64,000 nucleotides of DNA from Sapria himalayana. Its lineage: Eukaryota; Streptophyta; Magnoliopsida; Malpighiales; Rafflesiaceae. Location: assembly GCA_029783825.1 (NCBI GenBank), contig JAREIK010008210.1:62001-126000 (forward strand), written 5' to 3'. Made by a program: the position numbers and the translations under genes. Below the pieces are notes generated by a model, which saw only the letters and a list, made by a program, of their open reading frames with translations, did not search any database and was not told where the DNA came from. Of this stretch, positions 1-14,238 are shown piece after piece; within the stretch, counting starts at the first letter, position 1, and each line of letters begins with the position of its first letter.

Positions 1-38
1 CAATCTAATTATCTATTTGTCTTTCTATCAATCTTACA

Positions 39-1060
39 ATGAATGAATCATTCAATCTATCTTTGTATCTATCTAAAAATCTATCTATCTATTTTTCTAT
101 CTCTCTACCTTTCTATCTATCTATCTGTCCATCTATCTATCTATTTATCTGTATATCTATTAATCTGTACATCTGTCTATCTATCTATCTACATGTTTAT
201 CTATCTTTCTATCAACCAATCAATCTATATGGCTATTTATATATCTATCTATCTATTTATCTACTTATTTATCTGCGTATATGTCTATATATATATATAT
301 ATCTATATTTTTTTATATATCAATATATCTACCTATCTATCTATATGTATTTTAATCTATATGTCTATTAATCAATTTGTCTATCTGTCTATTTGTCAAA
401 TCTATATATTACTCTATTTGTCTATCTAGCTATCTATATGTCTATCTATCTATATGTATATGTGTCTATCTACCTATGTGACTATATATCAATCTATCAA
501 TTTCTCAATCTATCTATTTATCTTAATATCTATATGTCTATCTTTCTAACTATGTAATTATCATATCTATCAATTTATCTTTCTATCTATATGCCTTTCT
601 TTCTAACTATATAATTGTAATATATATTTATCTACGTCTCTATTTATCTAACTAACTAACAATCATTCTATCTATGTATCTATCTTTATGTCTATTTGTA
701 TATCAATCAATCTATCTATCAATCTACCTGTGTATTTGTCTTTCTATCAATCTACTTATCTATTTGTCTTTCTATCAATCTATAAATGAACCAATTTATC
801 AATCAATCTATCTTTCTATCTTTCTAAAAATCTATATGTCTATTTGTCTATCTCTCTACCTATCTATCTATCTATCTGTCCATCTATCTATCTATTTATC
901 CATCTATCTATCAATCTATATATCTATCTATCAATCTATCTGTCTATATTTTTATCTATCAATCTATCTCTCTATCTATATGTTTATCAATATATCGATC
1001 TATCTATCTATCTATCTACAAAACAATATATCTATCTATTTATCATTCTATGAATCAATC
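39..1060 (+). repeat. About 750-bp internal duplication in TCTA array
   Basis: The stretch from about 39 to 240 (ATGAATGAATC..., a CTAAAAATC landmark at about 76, then TCTGTCCATC) recurs from about 784, with the same CTAAAAATC landmark at about 826 and the same TCTGTCCATC. The offset is about 750 bp. Order and spacing of the rare variants are kept, so this is a segmental duplication and not chance similarity of simple repeats. Confidence 0.6.
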
Positions 1061-2249
1061 TATCTATCTATCTATTTATCTGCCTATCTACCTATCTACC
1101 TATTTGGCTATATTTTAATCTATCTATCAAACAATCAATCTATCTATTTGTATATCTATCTATTTCTCTTTTTTTCTATCTATCTAATTTTTATCTATTT
1201 ATCAATATTTTTGGCTCTTTATCTATATATATGTCTATCTGTCTTTCTGACTATCTATCTATCTTTCTTTCTTTCTGTTTATCTGTTTATATATCTACCA
1301 TCTATCTTTCTATCTATATATTTGTCTATATATCTCTCTTTTGATCTAATTGTCTATATATATATATCTGTCTATTTTTCTATTTATCTATCAATCTATC
1401 AATATATCTGTGTGTTTTTCTATCTATCTATCTATCTATTTGTCTATCTGTATATCTATCTTTATATCTATTTATATGTCTTTCTAGCAATCTACCTATC
1501 TACATATCTATATATCTCTCTATCTGTCTATCTATTTTCCTATTTGCATATTTGTCTATTTGTCTATGTATATGTTTGTCTATCTATCTATCTATCTATT
1601 TGTCTATCTGTCTATCTGTCTATATGATTATTTTCCTATTTGCCTATTTGTCAATTTCTCTATGTATATGTCTCTCTATCTATCATCTATCTACCTGTCT
1701 ATCTATTTATCTACTTGTCTATCTATTTATCTATTTATTTTATATATATTTATCTTTATCTGTCTATTAGTGTATCTATATATCTATATATATGACTATC
1801 TATATATGTATTTATCTCTCTTTGTTTACTTGTCTATCTATCAATCTATATATCTCTCTATGTTTTTATATGGGTATCTCTCTATCTAGTTATAGATCTA
1901 TTTGATTATCTATATATGTACCTATTTGTCTATCTTTCTATCTAGGTAAATGTCAAACTATCTATCTATTTATTAGTCAATTTGTCTATCAATATATTTA
2001 TATATCTAAATATCTATCAATCTCTCTCTATATCTTTTTCTATCTATATATCTATTTATCTATCTATATGTATATCTATCTATCATTTTGTCTATCTATC
2101 TTGGTCTATCTGCCTATCTATCTATCTTTCTTTACTGTCTGTCTATCTGCCTATTTATGTATTTGCTTATTTATCTCTCTATTTATTTTTCTATTTGTAA
2201 ATCTATTTATATATTTGTCTATCTATCTTTCTGCCATTCTAGTTATTTA

Positions 2250-2285
<36 letters not shown>

Positions 2286-3238
2286 TCTTTCTATATACAT
2301 ATTGATAAATCTATATTTTTAACTATATATATGTCTAACTATCTGTCTATCTATCTATCTATCTATATGTCTATTTATCGATCTGCCTATGTGTCTATAT
2401 ATCTATTATCTATCTTTGTATTTTTTTATCTATTTAGCTATCTATCTGTATCTTTGTCTATTTGTCTATAATTTTATATGTCTATATATCTATCTCTCTA
2501 TTAGTTTATAAGTCTATCTATCAATCTCTCTATCGATCTATTTGTATATCTATCTTTTTTTCTTTCTTTGTATCTATCTATTTGTCTATCTCTCATTCTA
2601 TATATCAGTCTATTAGTCAACTAGTCTATCAGTCTATCTATCAATCAATCTAGCTTTCTATCTAATTATTTATATATCTAAATGTATATATTTTTGTCTA
2701 TCTGTCTATATAGTTATTTTTCTATCTATATATCAGCATATTACTCAATCTTTCTAACTATTATTTGTCTCTATGTCTATATGTCTCTTTATCTATCTTT
2801 CTATTGGTTTATTAGTCTATCTATCTTATGTCTATCTATCTCTCTATCTATTTGTATATATGTATATATGCTTATCAATTTATCTATATATATATATATG
2901 TAAATCTATCTATCTATCTACAAGACTATCCATCTAGCTATCTATCTATCTATTTGTCTAACTATCTTTCTATAAATCTTTCTATCAGTATTTTAGTCTA
3001 TCAGTCTATTAGTCAATCAATCTATGTATCTATTTTTCTGTTTATCTTTCTATCTAATTTTCAATCTATCTATCTATCTTTCAATTTTTCTATCTATCTA
3101 TCATACTTTTAGTCAATATCTCTATCTGTCTGTCTATCTATCTTTTTATCCATTTGTTTATCTATCTATCTATCTATCTATATCTCTATATGTCAATCTG
3201 TATATCTATCTATTCATCTTACTATCTATCTATCCTTC

Positions 3239-3285
3239 TACACACACACACGCACGCACACACACACACATATATATATATATAT
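3239..3285 (+). repeat. Compound CA/TA microsatellite
   Basis: A run of CACACACACACGCACGCACACACACACA passes directly into a TATATA run. It is the only clear CA tract in the first array and differs in composition from the TCTA units around it. Confidence 0.9.
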
Positions 3286-6259
3286 CTTTCTGTCAATCAT
3301 CCTATATTCCAATCGATCTATCTATTTATCTATTTGTGTGTCTGTCCGTGTGTCTGTCTATCTATCTTTTTATCTTCTAATCTATTTATCTATCTATCTG
3401 TGTCTATATATCTATTTGTATATCTATCAATATGTCTATCAGTCTATATCTTTATATATCTATCTATATATTTATCCAACTTCTATTTGTTTATCTATCT
3501 ATCATCCCACCTACCTACTATCTATCTATCTATCTATCTATATGTCTATCTATCAATCTTTATTTATTTCTATCTATATTTGGTATGTCTGTCTATATAT
3601 ATATATATATGTATGTATGTATGTATGTATCTATTTATGTATCTATCTATCTATTTATCTATCACTTTATCTATATATCTACCAATATGTATATCTATCT
3701 ATCTATCTTACTATCTTTCAGTCTATTCGTCTATCAATCTTTCTATCTATTTCTTTATCTATCTATTTATAAAGCTATCTATCTATCTATCTACCAATCT
3801 CTATTTCCATCTATCTATGAATTTATTTATCTTTCTATCTATCTATCTATCTAATTATCTATTTGTAAATTTATATATTTATCAATCTAAATATCTATCT
3901 ATTTGTGTATCTATCTATATGCCTATTTGCCTATATTTTTATCTATCTATTAATATATCTATCTATCTATCTATTTGTCTATCTATATATCTCTCTATTT
4001 ATTTCTCTATCTTTTTATTTATTTATCTTTCTATCTATTTATCTGTCTATCTATCTAAATGACTATTTATCTATTTTTAAATCTATCATTCTATTTTTCT
4101 ATCTAGCTTTATATCTACTTATCTGTCAATTTACCTATATTTATAACTATCTATCTATATATCAATCGATCTATCTATCTAAATATTTGGCTATTTGTCT
4201 ATCTATCTATTGATCTATCTATCAATTTGTCTATATTTTTATCTTTCTATCTATCTATTTATTTTGTATATCTATCAAACTATCTATCTATCTTTCGCTC
4301 CATTTGTCTATATGTCTATCAGTCTATTTTTCTATCTCTCTATCTTTTTGTCTATCTATGGATTTATTTTTCTATCTATCTATCTATCTCTCAATATATC
4401 TATTTGTCTATATGTCTTAATGTTTATCTATCTATCTTTTTATTTGTCTATCTATTTATTTATCTATATATTATCGATATGTTGAATTGTTTATTTTTAT
4501 ATCTATTTATCTGTCTATCTATCTTTCTTTCTATCTATCTATTAATATATCTACCTATCTGTCTATCTTACTATATGGCTATTTTTCTATTTTTTATCTT
4601 TCTATTTGTCTATCTGTCTATCTGTCTATCTATCTATCTACATATCTATATAGTTAATCTATCAGTCTATCTAACTATCTATATTTGCATTTATTTTCTT
4701 TTTATCTATAAATCTATCTATGTTTCTATCTATCTACCTATCTATTTGTTTATTTATATATCTGAATAACTATCTATCTACCTATCTTTCTATCTGTTAA
4801 TTTTTCTATCTCTCTATTTGTCTATCCATATATCTTTTAATTTGTCTAACTATCTATCTATTAATCTATAAGTCTATTTATCTATTTATATATCTATTTA
4901 TCATATATATGTCTATATGTCTATCTACCTATATGACTAGCTACATGTATATCTATCTTTCTATTTGTCTATCTACCAATCTGTTTATCTATCTATATTT
5001 CTATATATCTAACTATCTATCCATCTATCTATCTCTCTATTTGTTTATTTATCTATTTGTCAATCTATCTATTTATCTATCTATCTATCTAATTTTTTGT
5101 CTACCAATCTATCTATCTGTATATATCTATCTTTTTATCTATTTATCTATTTATATAAGTGTTTGTCTTTTTGTCTATATGTCTATCTGAATATCTGTCA
5201 ATAATAATATCTATCGATCTGAATATTTGTCTATCCGTATATTTTCCTATATGGCTATCTACCTATCTATCTTTTTGTCTATCTATCGATTTTTTTATTT
5301 AACTATCTTTGTATAAGTCTATCTAACTAATTGTCTATCTATATATCTATTGATATATTTATCTGTCTTTATGTCAATTTATATGTCTATTTGTCTATCT
5401 GATTGTCTATTTTTTTATTTATATATTTCTTTATCTATCTATATTTCTATATGTATTTCTATCAATATGTCTATATGACTATTATCTATATGACTATCTA
5501 TCTATTTATCTATATGTCTATCGATCTATTAGTCTATCTATCTATCAATATATCTATTTATTTATTTCTCTCTCTCTATCTATGAAAATGTCTATCTATC
5601 TATCTATTTGTGTATGTATATATATATATATCTATAAATCTCTCTATCTATCTATCTATTTATCCATCTATTTGTCTATATATCTATCAATTTATTAGTC
5701 GATATAACTATGTGTCAATTTATCTATCTATCTTTCTTTCTATCTAGGTATTTGTCTATTAGTCTACTTGCCTTTCTATCTATCTATCTATTAATCTATC
5801 TATCTTTCTATTTGGCTAATTATCTAACTTTCTATCTATATATCTATTTGGCTTTCTATCTATTTATCCATATGTCTATCATCTATCTGTTAGTATATAT
5901 GACTATCTTTCTTTCTTTCTATTTACTTGTCTATTTATCTTTCAGTCAATTTGTCATTTTTTCTATTTGCTAATTGTCTATCTATCTATCTGCTATCTAT
6001 CTATGTCTATCTATCATTTTTGTTATCTATCTATCTATTTATTTCATAATCTAATTATCTTTCTATATGTCTATGTTTCAATTTGTCTATATGTCTATCT
6101 GTCTATCTATTTATATGTCTATCTATCTATCTATTAGTCAACTATCTACCTATCAATCATTTAATCTATCTATCAATCTCTCTATGAATCTATCACTTTA
6201 TCTATTTATCGGTCAATTTATCAATCTATCTATTTATATTTATCTATCTATATTTCTAT

Positions 6260-7480
6260 TTGTGTGTGTGTATATATATATATCTATCTATCTATCTAAA
6301 TGTCAATCAATCTATGTGTCTATTTATCTATATAGGTATCTATCCATATATGTATTTGTTTATCAACTACTTGCCTTTCTCTCTATCTTTCTATCTTTCT
6401 ATCTGTCTATCTATCTATCTATCTGTGTATCTATATATTTGCCTATCTAGATATCAATCTATTTATATATCTATCTATAAATATAACTATTTGTCTATCA
6501 GAATATCTATTTATATAACTATTTATCTCTCTATCTGTCTATCAATATGTCTATCTATCTATCTAACCTTTTTTTGTCTATTTATCTATTTACATATATG
6601 TATATTTTTCTATTTGCCTATTTGTATATCTCTCAATCTTACTATCTATCTTTCTATCCATGTGTCTATCAGTCTATCTATCTATCTATATAACTATTTA
6701 TCAATCAATTAATCTATATATCTATCTGTGTGTATATCTATCTAATTATCTATTTATATTTTAGTCTATATATCTATTTCTATATCTATTTATATACATA
6801 TCTGTTTATCGATCGATCGATCTGTCTATCTATCTATCTATCTATCTGTCTATTTGTTTACTTGTCTTTATGTCTATCTTGAATATATATATATATATAT
6901 ATCTATCTAAATGTCAATCAATCTATCTGTCTATTTATCTATCTAGGTATCTATCCATTTATGTATTTATTTATCTACTACTTGCCTTTCTCTCTATCTT
7001 TCTATCTTTCTATCTGTCTATCTATCTATATAGTTGCCTATCTAGCTATCAATCTATTTATATATCTATCTATCAATATAACTATTTGTCTATCAGAATA
7101 TCTATTTATATAACTATTTATCTCTCTATCTGTCTATCAATATGTCTATCTATCTATCTAACCTTTTTTTGTCTATTTATCTATTTACCTATATGTATAT
7201 TTTTCTATTTGCCTATTTGTATATCTCTCAATCTCTGACTATTTATCTTTCTATCCATGAGTCTATCAGTCTATCTATCTATTTATCTATATAACTATCT
7301 ATCAATCAATCTATCTATCAATCTATCTTTGTGTATATCTATCTAATTATCTATTTATATTTTAGTCTATATATCTATTTCTATATCTATTTATATACAT
7401 ATCTATTTATCGATCGATCTATCTGTCTGTCTGTCTATTTGTTTACTTGTCTTTATGTCTATCTTGAATCTATCTATATG
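6260..7480 (+). repeat. Two-copy tandem duplication, unit about 610 bp
   Basis: Two adjacent copies, about 6260-6870 and 6870-7480, share a long series of landmarks in the same order: AAATGTCAATCAATC (6299 and 6909), ACTACTTGCCTTTCTCTC, AACCTTTTTTTGTC, CGATCGATC, and GTTTACTTGTCTTTATGTC followed by ATCTTGAAT. The shared variants show a recent block duplication of about 0.6 kb inside the tetranucleotide array. Confidence 0.85.
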
Positions 7481-9064
7481 TCTATTTGTCTATATGTCTA
7501 TTTATCTATATATCTATTTATCTGTCTATCTTTCTATTTTTCTATCTTTCTATCTGACTATGTATCTATCTATATATTTTACAATTTGTTAAAATTTCTA
7601 TCTATCTATTATTTTATTAATTAATTTGTCTATATATCTATCTATTTATCTATTTATTTCTTCATCTATAAATTAGTCTATTAATCTATTAGACTATCTA
7701 TCTATGTTTATTTCATTATTTATTTATTTCTGTCTATCTTTATATCTATATATAAGTCTATTAGTCAATCTGTCTATATGTGTATTTAATCTATCTATCT
7801 ATCTATTTGTCTATCTGTATATCTATTTATCTATATATCTGTATATTTATCTATATGTATATTTTTCTATCTATATATCTATCTTTCTATTTGTCTATCT
7901 ATTTGTCTATCTATCTATTTGTCGATATGTTAATTTTCTATCTTTCTATCTATCTATATGTCTATCTGTCTATCTATGTATTTGTATTTCCTCTATATGT
8001 TTATTTCTTAATATATCTTTCTTTCTATCAGTTTATCTATCTATATCTCTATTTATCTATCTATAAATCTATCTATATATCTATCTATCTAACTATCTAT
8101 TTGTCTATTTGTCTATCTTTCTATCGATTGATCTATCTATCTATTTTTTAATCTATCTATTTTTTAATCTATCTATTAGTATAAAAAATATATCTATCTG
8201 TCTATCTATCTAACTATCTATCCGTCAAATTCTTTATAAGTCAAGAAATCAATTAGTCTATCAGTCATATTGGCCTCTTTATCTATTAGTATATCTTTGT
8301 GTCTATTTGTTTATGTGTCTATTTGTCTATCTAACTATTTGTCAATCAAACAATCTATCTATATATCTGTCTATATGTATATATGTATATCTATATATTT
8401 GACTATTTCTCAAAATGTCAAACTATCTATATGTGTATATGTCTATTTGTATATATATTTATCTATTTACATTTCTATTAATGGATTAGTCAAATAATAT
8501 ATCCGTCAATATATCTATCTATCTGTCTATTTCTCTATCTAATAATCTCACTATCAATCAATCAATCAATCTAACTATATAATTATATCTCTATCATTAT
8601 GTCTATTTATCTATCTCTTTATCTGACTATGAATCTATCACTCTATTCGTCTATTAGTTTATCTATCTTTCTATCTAAATATCCCTCTATCTATCTGTCG
8701 ATATCTCTATATTACTATCTTTCTATATGTTTATCTATCTATCAATTTATTTGGCTGTCAATCTATTTATCTACCTATTTATCTATATATCTGACTATCT
8801 ATCAATATATCTATCTATCTTTATATCTATCTATCTATATTTATATCTATCTATCTATCTATGTGTTTATTTATCTCTATCAATATCAATCTATTTATCT
8901 ATTTATCAATTTTTCTATCAGTCTCTCTATCTATATTTCTAGCTGTCTATCTATGTATTTGTCTATCTATTCATCTATCCATCTTTTTATTTGTCTATCT
9001 ATATATATTTCTATCTGTCAATCTGAACATTTGTTTATATATCTATTTGTCAATCAGTCTATTG

Positions 9065-9079
9065 TCTATCAGTCTATCC
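9065..9079. repeat. Target-site duplication of LINE A, left copy
   Basis: TCTATCAGTCTATCC directly precedes the poly-T that represents the 3' poly-A tail of LINE A. An identical 15-mer is found at 15667-15681. Confidence 0.92.
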
Positions 9080-9087
9080 TTTTTTTT

Positions 9088-10100
9088 ATAAAGGTTTGTT
9101 TATTAATATTAGCCCTCTCTTTTGGCGGAGGAATACCGTTTATACAAACTATTTCTACCCATTTCCCTCTTACATCCATATCCCGTTTCTAATGACTAGC
9201 AATAATGAAATTTTCCTAGTGCTAACTAGGAGCTTTCCAAAAGTAAAAAAAAAAACCATATGAGTCTTCAATCTTTACTTTACTCAAGGCTTCCATCTTT
9301 TATTTTCCTAACACTCCATAGATCATCGCTACACTTTTCCAAATTTCCGCCCTCTCTATGCTTTATATGCCCTATTTCCCTGCAAGAAAAAATTATTTCC
9401 CACTTTTCAAATTACCTTGTCACCATGCTACACGAGTTTCTGCCGAGCCTTTTCTCTGCATGTTGTCTGTCCCTTCCCTTGCCTTTCTTAATTCTCTGAT
9501 ATAGGTTTAAACTTTCTTCTTAAGAGCTATTTCAAGTCCGCTTAGCCGCATCTTGGTCCTTTCCGAACACCTAAACTAGACACTTACCTTTCCTAGATCC
9601 TTTTATTTAAAACATAGCACATGAATTCTGAAAATTACAGACTTCTTATCCCCCTTTGTATACCTAACACATTACTTTAGAGCTGTTTGAAATACATAAC
9701 ACATGACTATTGCAGACTCTTGCTAATTCCAGATTACTTTTAGTTCAAAAGAGCATGGATTGGTGACCCATTTAATGCTATCCTGAAAAATCAAAGAAAC
9801 TAGAAACAAACAAAAAAAAGAGCAGAAAATTCCAGTCTTACAGCAGCTTTACTTTCACTGCTCCTTAAATCTTTAACCTATGTCTCAAAACAAAACCAAA
9901 AACACAACCAAGCAAAACAAATTTCCAATATCCCAAGCTTAATAGTTTTTTTTGCCTATCTTTTATTGCCCTCCCCACAGGACCGGGGTGGCTCTTCACT
10001 TGTTTCATGACCTCCTCCTGTAAAAGAGTTTATATCTGCAAAATTTATCTTTTTTTTAATATAACAAATTTTTTTAAAAAAATTTCTTCTCTTCCCCTCT
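9088..10100 (-). other. LINE A 3' untranslated region
   Basis: About 1 kb of AT-rich non-coding sequence between the ORF2 stop and the poly-A. The last 80 bp or so (about 9087-9165) match the 3' end of LINE B, including the block CCTCCGCCAAAAGAGAGGG on the element's sense strand. This shared tail is probably recognised by the element's own reverse transcriptase. The rest of the UTR does not obviously match LINE B. No gene is visible in it. Confidence 0.8.
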
Positions 10101-13100
10101 TTATCCTTTAGATCTAATTTTTAATTTTTGTTTTTTTTGAATTCTAATATATGGGAACCCTATTTTATCTAAACTTATTAAACCTTTATATTTGTCAGGG
10201 ATATCTTTCTCTTCAAATTCTTGAAAACCTCTCTTTGTATCCTCTTCTGCTAATTTGTCTGCCAAAGCATTCGCTTCTCTGAATATATGTATAATTTTCC
10301 CTTTAAGTTCTATTAGTAGAGTTTTAATTTTATGAATATCTTCTTCTAGTTTCCATAGTTCTATTTTTCATATTACTAAATCCACTAATAAACTCGAATC
10401 AACTTGTACTTGAATATTCTGAAAATTATTATCTTTACATATTTGTAAACCTTTATGCAAAGCCATTACCTCTGCATCCAAGGTGGAGGAGGCTAAACCA
10501 TTCATTGTGAATGCTCTTATCACTTTGCCTTCCTCGTTTCTTATAACCCCCCCTCCACCTGCCGCTCTCATATCCCTTTTAAAGCCCTCATCCGTATTTA
10601 ATACTAGACCATTACGTAGGGGCTTTTTCCATCTAATAATTTTAATTTCTGGACTTTCCTTTCTCCTTGTAATTAGGCCCCAGCTTCTTTCCTGTTTCCA
10701 TCTATTCCTACACTTCCAAGCTTAATAGGGCTACAGGCTGAGATAAATGCACATTCTTTTTTAATTTCTTCTAGAATATTTACTGCATTCATTGGAATGC
10801 CGTCAAATCTGCTTTTATTTCTTGCTTTCCAGAGAGACCATACAATAATGTGAGAGATGTATATCCTTAGCCATTTGATGATCTTGTTCTTCATTTTACT
10901 TTCCTTCCATTTTTTTATTCTTTCTATCAGTACATCTGAGACTTTTTCTAACTCAACTTCTATTTCTAGTTTCTTCCATATGTTTTTAGCTATCTTCCCT
11001 GTTGAAAACAGATGATCCATACTTTCCATTTCTTGGTTACAACATTCGCATCTAGATGATAATCTTATACCTTTCTTTTGAATGTGCTCATTAATCGGGA
11101 TGGCTTTTGAGAGGAGTTTCCACATAAAAATGTTAATTTTTTTGTGGAAGTTCCTTTTTCCATGCTTCTTCAAAAATCAATTGTGGAATTTTTTTAGTTC
11201 TGATCAGCTCTTTTACACTTTTTAATGTAAATTTTTCTTGAGCATCTAAGGACCATTTCCATCCACTTTAGTTAATATGGAATGATTTTCCACCATATTT
11301 CCCTGCTTATAAATTAAATTCCACCTTTTTATTGCTCTTTTTGTATTATTAAAGGCATTACTACCTAGTCCGTATCTAGCTTTTATATGTGCCACCCATA
11401 GGCTATTGTTTTTATTATTTTTAATTATCAACCATTTCTTGCAGGCCCAAGCTTTTGCTATATCGTTGAGATTTGAAAAGCCTAAGCCAGCTTCTTTTAA
11501 CGGAAAGCATAGGTCTTCCCATTTTTTCCAATGCAACTTATTTTTACTTCCACTTTTTCCCCATAGGAAGTTTGACATTTCTCTTTCTAGTTTTATTATG
11601 ATAGTTTTCGGTGGCTGTAAACACATTATAGTATGTGTCAGTGACCCCTGCAATACATGTGTGATTAGAGTAACTCTCCCTGCCATGCTTAGCAGATTTT
11701 CTTTCCAACCTACGATCTTTCGCCTTAATTTTTCCACTAGGAATGCTAGGTATTCCCCCTTCAGCCTTCCCTCATAGATCGGGGATCCAAGATACATTAG
11801 CGCACCCTTTTTATGTATGAATCCGGTGATATTTTTCATCTTTTGAGCTATATTTTCAAAAGATTTTTCTGCTATCTTAAATTGACATTTATTCTTATTC
11901 AGCATCTGTCCAGTTTCTTCTTCCATTGTATTTAATAATTTCATCATATGTCTTATGGATCGGTTACTGGCATTTGAGAAAATTATAATATCGTCTGCGT
12001 ATGCCAAGCAGCACACCGTCGGTGTGTTTCTTGGTTGCTTATATCTAACAATTTTCCCAACACTCATTTCCTTTTTCAAATTTACAATAAAGAGTTCTAG
12101 ATAGATATTAAAAAGGGAATGAGAAAGAGGGTCCCCTTGTCTAAATTCTCTTGAGGTTTTAAATTCTTTGCCTGCTTGCCCATTTATAAGTATTTTAACT
12201 CATACGCCTAATATACATCTGTGTATTAAATCTATCCAAAATTCTAATAAACCCATTTTTCTCATTAAATAACATAATATTTCACATTCCACCCTATCAA
12301 ATGCTTTAGAAAGATCTAGTTTCAATATTATATTATGTCTTCTCGACTTAGCTCCTATCTCTCTAATCAATTCTGAAGCTAGATTGATGTTTTCCATCAT
12401 TAGTCTTTAATAAAACATGTTTATTCTATCGATATAATAGATGGGAGGATTTTAATGAGTCTACTCTAAATAACCTTAGCAAATATCTGGTAGATTGAAT
12501 TACATAAACTAATTGGCCGGTAGTCTTCTCGTGTCTCTGCGGGTTAGATTTCTTAGGAACCAAAACAATATAAGAATTAGTCCATGCTTTTGTAATTTCT
12601 GCTCTTGCAAAAATCCAAACAGTGGCTGTGACTAGCTCTTTTTTAATAATGTTCCAGCTCTGCTGAAAAAACCCATTGTTCCATCCGTCAAGACCTACAG
12701 CACTATCTTTATTTGCATTGAAAACTGCCTCTTTGACTTCTTCTATTGGGAATTCTTCTAAAATTTTATTATCATTTTCTGAGACTTTTCTCTCAATATT
12801 TTGAATTAATGTGTTTTTTCTCGGAGTAAATGGATTACATAATAAATTTTTGAAATATTCTTCTAATTCATTTTTTATATCCTCTTCTTTATCTAACCAT
12901 TTACCATTAGATGCTTTTAACCCTTTTATTTTTTGTTTTTGTATTCTTACTTTGGCCATTACATTAAAGAATTTTGTATTTTTATCTCCATATTTTAACC
13001 ACTTGATTCTCGCCCTTTGCTTCCAAAAAACTTCTTCCATATGTATTCTCAGTCTTAATTCAGCTTTGGCCTTGTTCAGCTGGATTCTTGAGCTATCGTC

Positions 13101-14030
13101 TTTTTGATCAAACTCCATATTTAAGGTAGACACTTCTTATTCCAATTCCTGAATATTTTTATTGATTTTTCCAAAAATCTTTTTGTTCCATTTGCTTAAT
13201 GCTTGCCTTAAGTTACGTAATTTCTTCGCTAAAATTTGCAAAGGATTACCTGAAACATGTTTTTCCCATGATTCCTTTACTATGCCATCATACCCTTTAT
13301 GCATTCCCCACATATTTTGAAACATAAATCATTTATGTTTCCCTTCACTATTTTCAAATGTTATAAGCAAAGGGTTATGATCTGAGCATGTTCTGTTGAG
13401 ATGCCTGACCTTTATTTCACCAATCTTGTCCACCCATTTAATGTTAAGTAGGACTCGATCCAGCCTAGACCAGATTGCTTTCCTCCTCTTCCAATTGTTG
13501 CACCATGTAAAATTAGAACCTAGGAAGTCTGCTTCCATTAGATTTGCTCTTTAAATTGCCTCATTAAAATGAGCTAATGCCATTTGGTCAGGAGGTCTTC
13601 CTCCTCTTTTTTCATTAGCATTTCTAATTACATTGAAGTCTCCTCCAATAATTCATGGTGAATTTAATGCTGCTATTTTTTCCATCTCCTTCCATAGGGC
13701 TTTTCTTTCTTCCTTAGCATTGCCTGCATACACCACAGATATAATTGGGTCTTGAAGGCTTCTTAATTTAAAGCTTATAATCTGCTCAGCTTCTGCTATA
13801 ATTTCAATATCCATCGATCTTTTCCACAAGATCCATAATTTACCATTTACGTTTGAAAATGCCTTTTTAAGACCAAGAGCATTCCTATATTTATCTATAT
13901 GATCTTTATTTACCATTGGTTCAGCTAGAATGACTATCTTAAATTTATATATTTTTATTAAACTTCTTAGTCTATTTAAAGTAGGAGAGTTTTCCACTCC
14001 TCTTAAATTCCAATATAAGCTATTAAACAT
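10101..14030 (-). pseudogene. LINE A ORF2: endonuclease, reverse transcriptase, RNase H (broken)
   Basis: Reads leftward from an ATG at 14030. The apurinic-type endonuclease comes first (YWNLRG near the start, AEPMVN, then GGDFN, FTWCNN, RLDRV and SDHNPL down to about 13330). The reverse transcriptase follows (KLDLSKAFD near 12310, FRQGDPLS near 12150, and the catalytic AYADD near 12000), then the zf-RVT cysteine cluster (CECCNQ...DHLF, near 11040) and RNase H. The RNase H shows NTD, AGGGGVIR, DAEVMAL, QVDS and ANALAD, ending near 10101. Plant L1 lineages with such a C-terminal RNase H are known. The frame is interrupted repeatedly, for example a stop replacing Trp before IIGGDFN near 13645 and frameshifts near 13330, 13135 and 12410. 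In life it would nick the target and reverse-transcribe the element RNA. Confidence 0.93.
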
Positions 14031-14238
14031 TTTAAGTGAACTTTGCTTGTGCTCTAGTCATGTACTTCAAATCATATTTCTTGTTAACATGTTTTTTCGT
14101 GTTTCTTGGGGGTTTGATTGAACTTGGTGGGGCTTTTTCTATTGTGCTTAATAGTTGAATTTTTTTTAGGCTTTTGCTCATTTTTCTAATAGCCTCCAAT
14201 GTCCTCTCTCTCTCTTGCGGGATATTACTCCTTATTTT

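Larger units (their letters stand above)
1..9079 (+). repeat. Degenerate TCTA (GATA) tetranucleotide array, part I
   Basis: Almost every base belongs to imperfect TCTA/TATC units on the plus strand (GATA/TAGA on the minus strand). Variants are mostly single transitions such as TCTG, TTTA and TGTC, and G is rare on this strand. Short TA and GTGTG tracts are scattered through it. The array runs past the left edge of the window and ends exactly at the poly-T of LINE A. The long open frames on this strand, all rich in Ser-Ile-Tyr-Leu, are a by-product of the repeat because TCT-ATC-TAT-CTA has no stop in any frame. They are not genes. Confidence 0.97.

Noticed and set aside
3600..3640. Tandem GTAT/TGTA words as a telomere or CRISPR-like array
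   Set aside because: It is only a short run of ATGT units within the TCTA array. There are no spacers, no telomeric TTTAGGG and no regular unique sequence between units.
39..9192. Many long plus-strand open frames rich in Ser-Ile-Tyr-Leu (also 15830-22858 and 48245-56488)
   Set aside because: A TCTA repeat is free of stops in all plus-strand frames (TCT ATC TAT CTA), so long frames arise automatically. Overlapping frames are open at once and no domain is present.
11406..11777. Plus-strand open frames within LINE A (also 13930-14121, 14174-14827, 14682-14984, 15106-15685)
   Set aside because: They lie antisense to ORF1 and ORF2 of LINE A, which are supported by family motifs. No independent similarity.
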